Source: Lepisosteus oculatus
Taxonomy: Eukaryota; Chordata; Actinopteri; Semionotiformes; Lepisosteidae
Direction of reading: 5' to 3'
DNA length: 64,000 bases
Assembly: GCF_040954835.1 (NCBI RefSeq)
Contig: NC_090709.1
Location: 40,990,490-41,054,489 of the forward strand
The translations under genes and the position numbers were made by a program. Shown here piece after piece: positions 51,547 through 63,218 of the stretch (within the stretch, counting starts at the first letter, position 1; every line of letters begins with the position of its first letter). The notes below the pieces were generated by a model. The model was not told where the DNA came from. It worked only from the letters and a program-made list of their open reading frames with translations, and searched no databases.

Positions 51547-53746
51547 CTAGCTCCAGGTGGTGTCGTACCCGCTCCACCCCGGCGGGGGCGCCAGGTAGAC
51601 CCGGCGGCCACGGTGCAGGAAGCTGACCACGCCGCGGTAGCCGGCGCGCGGCACGCCGGACTTGAGGTCGTCCATGACGCCCAGCGCCTTGGCCAGGGCC
51701 TTGAAGGCGTCGCGGGTGGCGTACTGCACCCGGACGGGCCCGGCGCCCGGCGCCCGGCCCGCCTGCAGCTCCTCGGCCCGCGCCAGGGGGGCGCCGTAGA
51801 CCCGCCGCTCGAACGCGCGGTCGTACTCCTCCCGCCGCAGGTAGGCCAGGTCCAGCCGCCCGAAGGCCACGTAGCGGGCGTTGAGCTGGATGTCGCGCAG
51901 GTACTGGTCGAAGAACTGGCCCAGGCTGACCCCCCGGCGCCCGAAGGTCAGGGTGCGCGACACCTCGGGGCGCACGCAGGCCCGCCCCCGCCGCTGCTCG
52001 GGCCGGCGCATCCAGTCGTCCCAGAAGGCGGCGGGCCACTTGGGCGCCAGCTCGGCCCACAGCTCCCGCCGCAGCAGCCAGCCCAGGCCCGGGAAGAAGT
52101 CGGTGCGGTGCAGCAGCTCGGGGTCGCCGGCGTCCACCAGCCCCGCCCGGCCGTTGTCGTTCCAGGCCGACACGCACCACAGCGAGGGGTCCTGCTGCAG
52201 CAGGGGGTACAGGGCGCGGAAGTACTCGAAGAAGTCGGGGGCCACCTGCGGGAGGAGAGAGAGAGAGGGGGGGTGGATGGGATTGGCACTGCTGTCGTCG
52301 TGACTGCGCCTTACTCTTGTATAGCGCCTGGCCGGACCCTCCCCTCGGAGCTCTTCCCAGGTCAGGGGGATCCCCTCCTCCAGCCCCCCCAGTGTGTACC
52401 CCACCTGGGTGATGCTCCAGTCCGCTCAGCACACAGCAGCTCTCAGTGGGGAGGAGAGCAGAGGGATGGAGCCAGTTCAGAGAGGGGGGTGATTAGGAGG
52501 CCATGATGGGTCAAGACCAGAGTGGGGGGGGGAGAGGGCCCCTACAGTACATTAACCCTTCCCCGGGTGAGGGAGAGGAGGTGAATGCAGACACGCCGAT
52601 GAAGGGGCCACCCGTCTCCTCCCTCTCTCTCCCGGCCCTGAGTAATCTGATTGGTGTAATCCGCTCAGTCGCTGAAGAGCTAATCGGAGGGGGACAAGCC
52701 TGCTCAGCACTGCCGGGATTAGATGACACACCGTCCTGAACGCCTGGAGACGGGGGGGGGGGCATTTGGTAACTAGAACTGAACTGATCCGAGGAGCTCC
52801 CCCCAGCTTGTTCCCCACCCCCGCCCCCCTCTGTGTACAGAAGAGCCTCCTGTCCTGACTGGAGGAACTCACCCAGCTGTGTCTGGAGAGAAGCCGGGGT
52901 ATCGGCTTCAACCACACGGGCTGGGCAGCTTGTTCCCCACCCCCACCACCCTCTGTGTACAGAAGAGCCTCCTGCCCTCACCGGAGGGAGCTCAACCACG
53001 CGGGCTGGGCCGGCCTGTTCCCCACCCCCGCCGCCCTCTGCGTACAGGTCGCCCTCCCCCCCCCCCCTCACCTCCAGGTCGTCCTCCACCACGATGGCGG
53101 CGCTGTGCCCCAGGGTGTCGAAGACCTGGCCCAGCGCCCAGCGGTAGTGCCGGGCGATCCGGTAGTAGCCCTGGAACTTGCGGTGCTCGGGCCGCAGGGG
53201 CGGGTCGGACAGGTCGGGCTGGCGAAGGTGGGCCACCCGGTCGCCGTAGGAGGCGATGACCCGGGCGGTCTCGGCGTGGCCGCAGTCCTGGCTCACGACG
53301 ATGGGGTGCAGCTCGGCCGAGGGCCGGTACTGCAGCAGCTTGTCCAGGCAGCGCCGGACCGTGGGCCGGTCGCAGGCGATGACCAGCACCGGGATCACGG
53401 CCGGGGCCGGCGTGGCGGCGGGCCCCGCGGACGCCGGGGGGCCCTCGCCCTTCCTCCCCCCGGCCCGGCGGTCCCACAGGGCCCGGTGGCGCTGGATCTG
53501 CTGCAGCAGGAGCTTCTGGGTCTCCAGCTCCTTCTCCACCTCCTCGGCCAGGCGCACCACCTCCCCGGCCAGCCCCCCGGGCCCGGCCCCGCCCCCGGCC
53601 CCGCCCCCGCCGGGCTCGGCCCCGCCCCGGCCCGCCCCCAGCCCGCCCAGCGGGGGGCGCCCCCACAGGAAGAGCAGCAGCAGGGCGTTCCAGGCGACGA
53701 AGAGGAGGGCGCCGCACAGGATCAGGGAGCCTTTTTTGCGCACCAT
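51547..53746 (-). CDS. MGAT1: MGAT1 (alpha-1,3-mannosyl-glycoprotein GlcNAc-transferase I)
   Basis: Golgi type II enzyme that adds GlcNAc to Man5GlcNAc2 and so opens hybrid and complex N-glycan synthesis (family knowledge). Two coding exons on the minus strand: 53746-53072 (225 codons) and 52245-51547, giving 457 aa against 445 in human. Visible parts: a short cytosolic MVRKKGS, a TM anchor (about residues 8-29), a Gly/Pro-rich stem, then PAPAVIPVLVIACDRPTVRRC, ending the first exon at VVEDDLE. VEDD (220-223) is the metal/UDP-binding EDD motif. The second exon has VAPDFFEYF, WCVSAWNDNG, DFFPGLGWLL, FWDDWMRRPEQR, FGRRGVS and the conserved LKSGVPRAGYRG, ending GYDTTWS. A phase-0 GT-AG intron splits DLE from VAP. 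In mammals the coding region is a single exon. The intron holds a SINE tail and the ~121-bp repeat. Confidence 0.96.
52320..52520 (-). repeat. 5S-SINE tail in the MGAT1 intron
   Basis: Reverse orientation of the element at 655-1165: matches its TGACCCATCATGGCCTCC, CTGTGTGCTGAGCGGACTGG and GGCGCTATA segments. The 5S head is missing. Confidence 0.75.
52800..53045 (+). repeat. ~121-bp dispersed tandem repeat, about 2 units, MGAT1 intron
   Basis: Same family as at 11.5 kb, with a shortened second unit. It ends about 25 bp from the donor of MGAT1 exon 1. Confidence 0.88.
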
Positions 53747-53897
53747 GGCCGAGGGGAGGGGGGGGTGGGGCGGCGCAGGGGCGAAACGCGCAGGGGAGGG
53801 GGGAGAGGAAAGGGGGAGGGGGGGGGACAGAGGGGAGGGGGAGGAGGGAGAGAGAGGGAGGCCTGGTCTGGCTGCTCCTTAACCTACAGCCATGAAC
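53747..53897 (-). other. MGAT1 5' UTR part of the first coding exon, with a small uORF
   Basis: On the minus strand a long CT tract ends in CGCAG (AG at 53899-53898), so the exon begins at 53897. An upstream ATG at 53893 opens a four-codon uORF (MAVG, stop at 53879) before the main ATG at 53746. Confidence 0.55.
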
Positions 53898-53904
53898 CTG
53901 CGAG

Positions 53905-54880
53905 AGAGAGAGAGAGAGAGAGATGTCACTGTCTGTCGACGTTGTGTTAAACACACACTCACACGCAAACACACGCAAACACACGCAAACACACGCAAAC
54001 ACACACAGAGAACATGCTGGCTCTGTAATGTCCGTCAATGGATAATTGTTGATTGTCTCTGCTTTGGCAAAACCGATCATACCCTTCTGAATCGGGGAGA
54101 GAGAGAGACACAGACACACACAGGGAGAGGCAGAGACGCACAGACGCACACAGGGAGAGGCAGAGACGCACAGACGCACACAGGGAGAGGCAGAGACGCA
54201 CAGACGCACACAGGGAGAGGCAGAGACGCACAGACGCACACAGGGAGAGGCAGAGACGCACAGACGCACACAGGGAGAGGCAGAGACGCACAGACGCACA
54301 CAGGGAGAGGCAGAGGCGCACAGACGCACACAGGGAGAGGCAGAGACGCACAGACGCACACAGGGAGAGGCAGAGACGCTCAGACGCACACAGGGAGAGG
54401 CAGAGACGCTCAGACGCACACAGGGAGAGGCAGAGACGCTCAGACGCACACAGGGAGAGGCAGAGACACACGCACACACAGGGAGAGGCAGAGACACACG
54501 CACACACAGGGAGAGGCAGAGACACACGCACACACAGGGAGAGGCAGAGACACACGCACACACAGGGAGAGGCAGAGACACACACACAGGGAGAGGGGCC
54601 AGGACAGCACACAGAAGCAGATCTCAGACAGGCCCCAGACCACGAGCCACTCGGAGACGATCCTCCGCACAAGCCTCACGGGGAGAGAGCTGGCGGCGCT
54701 CAGCAGGGGGTGCCCTAGCCCCCAGGGGTGCGCGTCTCCCCCTCGCCTGAGAGCTTGTTCCAGTACTACAGCGCCTGGAGCTCATCCGACACCCCCACCA
54801 GAACCCAGCGGCCTGGCGGCCACAGTTCCCAGCCGCCTGATCATGACCCTTATCTAAAACACATGTTCTACAACAAACAA
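53905..54880. repeat. Tandem segmental duplication, copy 1 (~980 bp)
   Basis: Contains an AG run, GATGTCACTGTCTGTCGACG, four ACACGCAAAC units, a unique stretch, about 12 copies of a 30-bp ACACAGGGAGAGGCAGAGAC unit, shorter 29-bp copies, and a unique 3' part ending ACATGTTCTACAACAAACAA. Confidence 0.95.
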
Positions 54881-55858
54881 CCGAGAGAGAGAGAGAGAGA
54901 GAGATGTCACTGTCTGTCGACGTTGTGTTAAACACACACTCACACGCAAACACACGCAAACACACGCAAACACACACAGAGAACATGCTGGCTCTGTAAT
55001 GTCCGTCAATGGATAATTGTTGATTGTCTCTGCTTTGGCAAAACCGATCATACCCTTCTGAATCGGGGAGAGAGAGAGACACAGACACACACAGGGAGAG
55101 GCAGAGACGCACAGACGCACACAGGGAGAGGCAGAGACGCACAGACGCACACAGGGAGAGGCAGAGACGCACAGACGCACACAGGGAGAGGCAGAGACGC
55201 ACAGACGCACACAGGGAGAGGCAGAGACGCACAGACGCACACAGGGAGAGGCAGAGACGCACAGACGCACACAGGGAGAGGCAGAGGCGCACAGACGCAC
55301 ACAGGGAGAGGCAGAGACGCACAGACGCACACAGGGAGAGGCAGAGACGCTCAGACGCACACAGGGAGAGGCAGAGACGCTCAGACGCACACAGGGAGAG
55401 GCAGAGACGCTCAGACGCACACAGGGAGAGGCAGAGACACACGCACACACAGGGAGAGGCAGAGACACACGCACACACAGGGAGAGGCAGAGACACACGC
55501 ACACACAGGGAGAGGCAGAGACACACGCACACACAGGGAGAGGCAGAGACACACACACAGGGAGAGGGGCCAGGACAGCACACAGAAGCAGATCTCAGAC
55601 AGGCCCCAGACCACGAGCCACTCGGAGACGATCCTCCGCACAAGCCTCACGGGGAGAGAGCTGGCGGCGCTCAGCAGGGGGTGCCCTAGCCCCCAGGGGT
55701 GCGCGTCTCCCCCTCGCCTGAGAGCTTGTTCCAGTACTACAGCGCCTGGAGCTCATCCGACACCCCCACCAGAACCCAGCGGCCTGGCGGCCACAGTTCC
55801 CAGCCGCCTGATCATGACCCTTATCTAAAACACATGTTCTACAACAAACAACCGAGAG
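54881..55858. repeat. Tandem segmental duplication, copy 2 (~970 bp)
   Basis: By eye nearly base-for-base the same as copy 1, including the variant order inside the 30-bp array. The clear difference is one missing 10-bp ACACGCAAAC unit. Confidence 0.95.
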
Positions 55859-56275
55859 AGAGAGAGAGAGAGAGAGGAGACAGGGGTCAGGGGTCAGGGG
55901 TCAGGGGTCAGGGAGAGAGACAGGAAAATACGCAGGATTAGGGAGAGACAGCAGAGAGGACAGGAGGTGACAGAGACAGGGAGACAGGAGGAGAGACAGG
56001 AGCAGGCAGGGGTGAGAGACAGGACGAGGGAGACAGGTAACGCAGTGAAACGCACAGGGGGAGGGGAGCTGCGAAGGCTCGGACGGAGCCGTCACGCCCC
56101 AGCACCCCTGCCTCCCTGCGCCCCAAGACCAGAGCGTGACCCCCCCGCCGTGCCAGACCCCGCCGGAGCAGGGGTAGGAGGAGAGCTGGGAAAACACCCC
56201 TCCCGACAACCCGACCAGCCAGGACTCCCAACCGGAGCGCCTGACACACAATTTTCAATTCAGTTCAAGGTGCTT
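55859..56275. other. Upstream flank of MGAT1, GA-rich then unique
   Basis: AG run, GGGGTCA repeats near 55885, then unique GC-rich sequence. No exon recognised. Confidence 0.4.
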
Positions 56276-56277
56276 TA

Positions 56278-56905
56278 CTCTATCGCACACTCTCATACAC
56301 ACACTCTCGCACACACTTACACTCTCTCTATCGCACACTCTCTCGTACACTCGCACACTCTCTCTATCGCACACTCTCTCGCACACACTTACACTCTCTC
56401 TATCGCACACTCTCTCGTACACTCGCACACTCTCTCTATCGCACACTCTCTCGTACACTCGCACACTCTCTCTATCGCACACTCTCTCGTACACTCGCAC
56501 ACTCTCTCTATCGCACACTCTCTCGTACACTCGCACACTCTCTCTATCGCACACTCTCTCGTACACTCGCACACTCTCTCATACACACACTCTCATACAC
56601 ACACTTACACTCTATCGCACACTCTCGCACACACTTACACTCTCTCTATCGCACACTCTCGTACACACTCTCGCACACACTTACACTCTCTCTATCGCAC
56701 ACTCTCATACACACTCTCGCACACACTTACACTCTCTCTATCGCACACTCTCATACACACTCTCGTACACACTTACACTCTCTCTATCGCACACTCTCGT
56801 ACACACTCTCTCGTACACTCGCAGTCTCTCTATCGCACACGCTCTCTATCGCACACACTTACACGCTCTCTATCGCACACTCTCTCGCACACACTCACAG
56901 CACGC
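56278..56905. repeat. Short-unit array of ACTCTCTCTATCGCACACTC type
   Basis: Units of CTCTCTCGTACACTCGCACA and CTCTCTATCGCACACTC in changing order. Confidence 0.9.
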
Positions 56906-57420
56906 GCGCGCCCGCGGACAGGCACACGGATCCAGGAAACCCCCGGAACACTTCGCAGAACACCGGACGAGAGGAAAGAACTCCAGGCTCTGTTCTTACA
57001 GCGAGACGGCCGAGGGAGAGGAGACACCTTCGTCCAGGCAGGGGAACGGCGCGGCCAGCCCGCCCGCGCGCCCGCGCGAGAGAGAGAGAGACGAAAACAG
57101 AGGCAGAGAGAAACTCCGGCGCAGCCAGACCGAGGGAATGCCTCTCACAGAAAATCCCCGCAGGATTGTATTACAAACTCCCCCTCTCCTCCCCCTCCTC
57201 CTCCCTCAGTTTCGGAAACGTGTCAGCGCTCAGTAGGCTACCGCAGAGGAAAAGGAGGTCAAAGTGCGCGCGGCAGAAAATACCTTCCCGAACTCTGTTA
57301 ACCACTTGTGGGAAGTCACGCAAGGCTTTTACAGGGTCAGGGGCAAGAGACAGCCCCCCGAGTGCCTGTGACCTGAGGGTAAAGAGTCGCACCCGATTCC
57401 GGCGTCCAACGGCGCGCGCA
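56906..57420. other. CpG-rich stretch
   Basis: CGCGCGCGCCCGCGG near 56903 and scattered CpG. Could be regulatory; no exon recognised. Confidence 0.4.
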
Positions 57421-57424
57421 GGGT

Positions 57425-58060
57425 AAGGGGAGTCACACCGGATAACCTCTATGAACACGTGTGAACGACAAAAGGAGAGTCACGCCGGATTCCCCTGGAA
57501 ACCCGCGGGACGCGTGTCGAGGCGGCGGCACCGGATTCCCTCGCAAAACAGTCTTCAGGCAGAGAGTCGCATCGGATTCCCGTTATGCAGCAGTGTGTAA
57601 AGAGAGTCACACCAGATCGCCTTATAAAACAAGATGTCAAGAGAGTCACACCAGATCCCCCAGTGTGAACAGGGTGTAAAGAGAGTCACACCAGATTCCC
57701 CAGTGTGAACAGTGTGTAAAGAGAGTCACACCAGATTCCCCAGTGTGAACAGGGTGTAAAGAGAGTCACACCAGATCCCCCAGTGTGAACAGGGTGTAAA
57801 GAGAGGCAGAGCAGATTCCCGTTATACAGCAGTATGTAAAGAGAGTCACACCAGATTCCCCAGTGTGAACAGTGTGTAAAGAGAGTCACACCAGATTCCC
57901 CAGTGTGAACAGTGTGTAAAGAGAGGCAGAGCAGATTCCCTTATAAAACAAGATGTAAAAGAGAGTCACACAAGATTCCCTTATAAAATTAAAAAGTGTG
58001 GAGTCACACCAGACTTATAAAAGTGTGTGAACAGGGTGTACAGAGTCACACCACCTCCCC
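57425..58060. repeat. ~40-bp array
   Basis: Units of AAAGAGAGTCACACCAGATT / CCCCAGTGTGAACAGTGTGT, about 14 copies. Those at the left end and at the right end past 57930 are diverged. Confidence 0.88.
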
Positions 58061-58480
58061 TTATAAGGCGCCACGAGTCTCACTGGGGTGGTTTGATCAG
58101 GAACAGCAGGGCAGAGGAACTGCAGCTTTCTGGGCAAGAAAACGAGTCTCCATGGGACCTGCTGGTCAGAGAACACCCAGCTCTCTGTCTGGACCGCAGG
58201 GCGGCTGAAAACATGAAACAGCGGGAACACAGACAGGCTCAAACGCAGTTTTAAGGGAAACTTTCCAGCTCGGCAGGCTGTAAAACCGACTCGTGCAGGG
58301 TATCGCATCTCATCATGCACGTCAGGCAGACGCAGGTGTTCCTTTTAACGGCTTGGAAACACCTGCGGTTTCACCGAAAAAACCCTACCGCGCCAGGATC
58401 AGAAACATCCCGCTGCGTTTCAAGACGCGCAAGAACTCTGAAACCGAGGCAACAGCTGCAGAAAAACCTCAAACTCCGTC
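58061..58480. other. Unique stretch
   Basis: No gene or repeat recognised. Confidence 0.35.
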
Positions 58481-58484
58481 CTTC

Positions 58485-58985
58485 TCAACTGCAACCTCAC
58501 CCTCACACTCCTCCTCCTCCTCAGATCTGTACACGACTGGAGAGACACTCAGTCTGATCACCTCCAGCTTCACCCTCACACTCCTCCTCCTCAGATCTGT
58601 ACAGGACTGGAGAGACACTCAGTCTGATCACCTCCAGCTTCACCCTCACACTCCTCCTCCTCAGATCTGTACACGACTGGAGAGACACTCAGTCTGATCA
58701 CCTCCAGCTTCACCCTCACACTCCTCCTCCTCCTCAGATCTGTACAGGACTGGAGAGACACTCAGTCTGATCACCTCCAGCTTCACCCTCACACTCCTCC
58801 TCCTCCTCAGATCTGTACAGGACTGGAGAGACACTCAGTCTGATCACCTCCAGCTTCACCCTCACACTCCTCCTCCTCCTCAGATCTGTACAGGACTGGA
58901 GAGACACTCAGCCTGATCACCTCCAGCTTCACCCTCACACTCCTCCTCCTCAGATCTGTACAGGACTGGAGAGACACTCAGTCCA
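58485..58985. repeat. ~70-bp array, about 7 copies
   Basis: Units with CTCAGATCTGTACAGGACTG, GAGAGACACTCAGTCTGATC and a variable TCC run. Confidence 0.92.
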
Positions 58986-59445
58986 GCTCCTGTGCTGTAT
59001 AGACAGGACAGACAGGATAAACCAGTTCTCTCCAAACAGGTAAAGAGAAAAGGAACACGAGAACTTCACTAAGTTCCCTTTTTAAGAACACAATAACGAG
59101 AAAACTGAGACCGGTGGGAAAAAGCGTATACAGCCGATGGGACCCTGCGTGTGTGTGTCCGTGTTACTGCGAAAGAGTGTGTTGGGTGTGTGTGTTTGCG
59201 AGACGATAGTGTGACAGTGTGTATAACAGTGTGTTGGAGAGAGTGTGTGTGTGTGTCAGACTTCGAGTGCATCAGAGTGCCAGAACAGGTGTGGTACGAT
59301 CAGTGAGCCGTGATCCGTGACCGGGTCAATATTTGCATTGTAGAGTCAGAACAAAGCCTGAGGTAACACAAAACAGCACTAGAGACACTACACTCATACC
59401 TGTACATAGACACCTGGTGTCCAGACTGAACAGCTGCTCCAATAT
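58986..59445. other. Unique stretch with a short GT run
   Basis: No coding or regulatory feature recognised. Confidence 0.35.
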
Positions 59446-59449
59446 GTCC

Positions 59450-60445
59450 AGACAGGTGAGTGTGTACAGTGTGTCAAGTAAGAGTCTGGACAGGTGTTTC
59501 TGTACAGTGTGTCCAGTGAGAGTGTGGACAGGTGAGTGTGTCCAGTGAGAGTGTGGACAGTGTGTCCAGTGAGAGTGTGGACAGGCGAGTGTGGACAGTG
59601 TGTCCAGTGAGAGTGTGGACAGGCGAGTGTGGACAGTGTGTCCAGTGAGAGTGTGGACAGGCGAGTGTGGACAGTGTGTCCAGTGAGAGTCTGGACAGGC
59701 GAGTGTGTACAGTGTGTCCAGTGAGAGTCTGGACAGGCGAGTGTGTCCAGTGAGAGTCTGGACAGGCGAGTGTGTCCAGTGAGAGTCTGGACAGGCGAGT
59801 GTGTCTCTACAGTGTGTCCAGTGAGAGTCTAGACAGGTGGGTGTGTCTCTACAGTGTGTCCAGTGAGAGTCTGGACAGGTGGGTGTGTCTCTACAGTGTG
59901 TCCAGTGAGAGTCTGGACAGGTGGGTGTGTCTCTACAGTGTGTCCAGTGAGAGTCTGGACAGGTGGGTGTGTCTCTACAGTGTGTCCAGTGAGAGTGTGG
60001 ACAGGCGAGTGTGTACAGTGTGTCCAGTAAGAGTCTGGACAGGCGAGTGTGTCCAGTGTGTCCAATGAGAGTCTGGACAGGCGAGTGTGTACAGTGTGTC
60101 CAGTAAGAGTCTGGACAGGCGAGTGTGTACAGTGTGTCCAATGAGAGTCTGGACAGGCGAGTGTGTACAGTGTGTCCAGTAAGAGTCTGGACAGGCGAGT
60201 GTGTACAGTGTGTCCAGTAAGAGTCTGGACAGGCGAGTGTGTCCAGTGTGTCCAGTAAGAGTCTGGACAGGCGAGTGTGTACAGTGTGTCCAGTAAGAGT
60301 CTGGACAGGCGAGTGTGTCCAGTGTGTCCAGTAAGAGTCTGGACAGGCGAGTGTGTACAGTGTGTCCAGTGAGAGTCTGGACAGGCGAGTGTGTCTCTAC
60401 AGTGTGTCCAGTAAGAGTCTGGACAGGCGAGTGTGTACAGTGTCT
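59450..60445. repeat. ~38-bp array
   Basis: Units of GTGTGTCCAGTGAGAGTCTG / GACAGGCGAGTGTGTACA with many length variants (28 to 50 bp). Confidence 0.92.
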
Positions 60446-60449
60446 GTAC

Positions 60450-61260
60450 ACCGGGTATCACACACAGCGGCACAAGACAGTACACGGTGACCACACACAC
60501 ACTCCGCACCCGTGTCCGTGCTGCCCGGGACCGCACCGAACCGAGCGATCGCACCTGGGACACACTGCTGCTGTCCGGCCGCCGTCTCCGCTGTCCAACT
60601 CTCCGGGTCCGCTACCCGCGTGTCAGCACCTCCCCATCGCCGCCGGCCCCCCTCCTGCTCCCGCTCCCCGTCCGATCTCCCGCTCTCTCCGGCTTCCCGA
60701 CGGCTACCGGGGATCCGCCATTGACTCTCCGGCAGAAAAAAAACATCCGACGGCGACCCGACGGGCAGGAGGGAACGTCTTTACCACCCAGAGGGCGACC
60801 GTCTCTTGCCCTCTCCCGGTTTAGGCCACAGAGACGAACTCAAGTACCGGAGCGGGAGGGGAGGGTGGAGAGGGGAGGGAAAAAAAAAGAGCAGAACTCC
60901 ACAGCCGCCCAGCCTCGCTCGCAAACACACACACACACTCCCTCCTCTCCGCCACAACACCACTTCCGGACTGCCTGGAACGGGAAGTCCCGCCCCCCCC
61001 GCGGCCCCAGCGCTTCCTCCCAGCAACCCCCCGGCCTCCTGAGCGTCTCCCCTAGCAACTGTAGCGCGGCGCGTCAGAGCCGCCGAGGGGGGAGTTGGCC
61101 TGCTGTGATTGGGCGATGGCAGAGGAGGCGGGGACAGGAGCAGGGACTGGGACACGCCCCCCCTCCTCCTCCTCCTCCTGCTCAGCAGCACACAGAGCTG
61201 CTCCGGCTAGGAGCTTGATTTTCACATCGATTACAAAATAAAACATTTTATGACGTTAGT
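60450..61260 (-). promoter_or_regulatory. CpG-rich promoter-like region (MGAT1 5' end?)
   Basis: CpG-dense sequence with an ETS site CACTTCCGG near 60960. It is the only strong CpG-rich block upstream of MGAT1 on the minus strand, so it may hold the noncoding first exon. This assignment is inference. Confidence 0.4.
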
Positions 61261-61317
61261 TAGATGCGACGCCATTTGAATTTCACGTTTAACATTGTAG
61301 CGGGAGAAAAGGCTGCA

Positions 61318-61430
61318 TTTGCAGGTGCACACTGGTGGGGGTGGAGGGGATCCCCAATACCTGTAAAGCGCTTTGAGTGGAGTGTCCAGAAAAGCGCTAT
61401 ATAAGTGTCAGCAATTATTATTATTATTTG
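61318..61430 (+). repeat. 5S-SINE / L2-type tail
   Basis: GGTGCACACTGGTGGGGGTG, AAAGCGCTTTGAGTGGAG and GCGCTATATAAG followed by TTATTATTATT. This is the less-decayed form of the tail at 1080-1145. Confidence 0.75.
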
Positions 61431-61544
61431 CGTTCGAACTCCACGAAAGTGCGTTATCGGCGCCATCAGCCTGGCAAAGCCAGCTTGTTCCCAACAACAC
61501 AAACCGGAGGACTGGAGCGGAACATCACAGAGACGTGCGACTAT

Positions 61545-62187
61545 ACACAGAGGGGGGTGGGGGTGGGGAACAAGCTGCCCAGCCCTGTGGTTGAAGCCGA
61601 TACCCTGGCTCCTCTCCAGACACAGCTGGGTGAGCTCTTCCAGTCAGGACAGGGGGGCTCTTCTGTACACAGAGGGGGGTGGGGGTGGGGAACAAGCTGC
61701 CCAGCCCTGTGGTTGAAGCTGATACCCTGGCTTCTCTCCAGACACAGCTGGGTGAGCTCCTCCAGTCAGGACAGGAGGCTCTTCTGTACACAGAGGGGGG
61801 TGGGGGTGGGGAACAAGCTGCCCCAGCCCTGTGGTTGAAGCCGATGCCCTGGCTTCTCTCCAGACACAGCTGGGTGAGCTCCTCCAGTCAGGACAGGGGG
61901 GGGCTCTTCTGTACACAGAGGGTGGCGGGGGTGGGGAACAAGCTGCCCAGCCCTGTGGTTGAAGCCGATACCCTGGCTTCTCTCCAGACACAGCTGGGTG
62001 AGCTCCTCCAGTCAGGACAGGAGGCTCTTCTGTACACAGAGGGTGGTGGGGGTGGGGAACAAGCTGCACAGCCCTGTGGTTGAAGCCGATACCCTGGCTC
62101 CTCTCCAGACACAGCTGGGTGAGCTCCTCCAGTCAGGACAGGGGGGGGGGGCTCTTCTGTACACAGAGGGTGGCGGGGGTGGGGGTT
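61545..62187 (-). repeat. ~121-bp dispersed tandem repeat, about 5.3 units
   Basis: Reverse orientation of the family at 11.5 kb. It is the longest array of this family in the window and very homogeneous. Confidence 0.93.
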
Positions 62188-62189
62188 AA

Positions 62190-62432
62190 TTCACTGGACT
62201 TTCCCACAGCTGGGCGCTCTGCGCCAGGAGAAACGGCTTAGCTCTGGGCGGCCCACCCCCAGACCCCGGTACTCTGCACGTTTCCTCTCCAGCCCCAGTC
62301 TTAACCCCGGCCCGTGACGGTCTGAACGGGGGGGGCCGACCGGAGCCCCTCCCAGAACGGGGGGCCCTTCCTGCAGCGCCATCTGTACCCCTCCCCCAGG
62401 AGCGCCCCCAATCGATACAGGTTTGTGAATGT
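62190..62432. other. Intergenic GC-rich stretch
   Basis: Space between the ~121-bp array and the 3' end of the gene at 62.4-62.8 kb. Nothing else recognised. Confidence 0.35.
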
Positions 62433-62438
62433 TTTATT
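62433..62438 (-). terminator. Polyadenylation signal (AATAAA) of the gene ending at 62760
   Basis: AATAAA on the minus strand about 320 bp past the stop codon, consistent with a terminal exon. Confidence 0.55.
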
Positions 62439-62759
62439 TTCAAGTACCAGTACAGGAGGCTGGGAGGACAACAAACAGACTTTTCTTTTGAAGGGGACGT
62501 CCGCTTCCGATCAATATCTCTCGACGTCAAATCGCCGTCAGAACCCAACAGCAAGAGATCCTTCGGCCTTCGAGACGAGAGTCTCAATTATCTGAAGGGT
62601 CACTTGTTGTGAAAAGCGCTCCCCCCGTTCCTTAGTCTCTGTCTCCCTCTTGTGGGCTGCTGCGGTATTGCAGCCGCCCGGGGGGAGAATTTCTCTCGCC
62701 GCCTGGTGGTCGGACCCGGGTACTGCGGCTAAACACTGTGCCGTCTCGTCAAGATTTCT

Positions 62760-62837
62760 TTACGTCTCTGTCTGGATGCGCCGCAGCGCCGCCAGCTGGT
62801 CGTCGATGCTCTGCAGCTCCACTCGCAGGGCGGACAC
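62760..62837 (-). CDS. Last coding exon of an unidentified gene with a coiled-coil C-terminus
   Basis: On the minus strand a good acceptor (CTCCTCCACAG) is followed by 25 codons and a TAA: VSALRVELQSIDDQLAALRR then IQTET. Leu/Ile residues at positions 4, 8, 11, 15, 18 and 21 follow a 4-3-4-3 coiled-coil spacing. Codons are GC-rich as in the neighbouring genes, and an AATAAA lies about 320 bp downstream. The rest of the gene lies to the right of the window, and its last intron is filled by the GTGATGGACTGG array. I do not recognise the family. A chance open frame cannot be fully excluded for so short an exon. Confidence 0.55.
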   Translation of the reverse strand: MSALRVELQSIDDQLAALRRIQTET

Positions 62838-62904
62838 CTGTGGAGGAGAGTCGTGGGCTGGGTTAAAAAGGAGCATTTCATCCCCGTTGCTGAGCAGGGT
62901 CAGT

Positions 62905-63170
62905 GTGTCCTGTGATGGACTGGTGTCCTGTCCAGGGTGTGTGAGTGTGTGTCTGTGTCCTGTGATGGACTGGTGTCCTGTCCAGGGTGTGTGAGTGTGT
63001 GTGTGTCCTGTGATGGACTGGTGCCCTGTCCAGGGTGTGTGTGTGTGTCCTGTGATGGACTGGTGTCCTGTCCAGGGTGTGTGAGTGTGTGTGTCCTATG
63101 ATGGACTGGTGTCCTGTCCAGGGTGTGTGAGTGTGTGTGTCCTGTGATGGACTGGTGTCCTGTCCAGGGT

Positions 63171-63218
<48 letters not shown>

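Noticed and set aside
53892-55689. Long ORFs with CVCVCLCLSLC or RERQRRTDAH repeats
   Set aside because: Translations of the 30-bp array in the duplicated segment; both strands are open.
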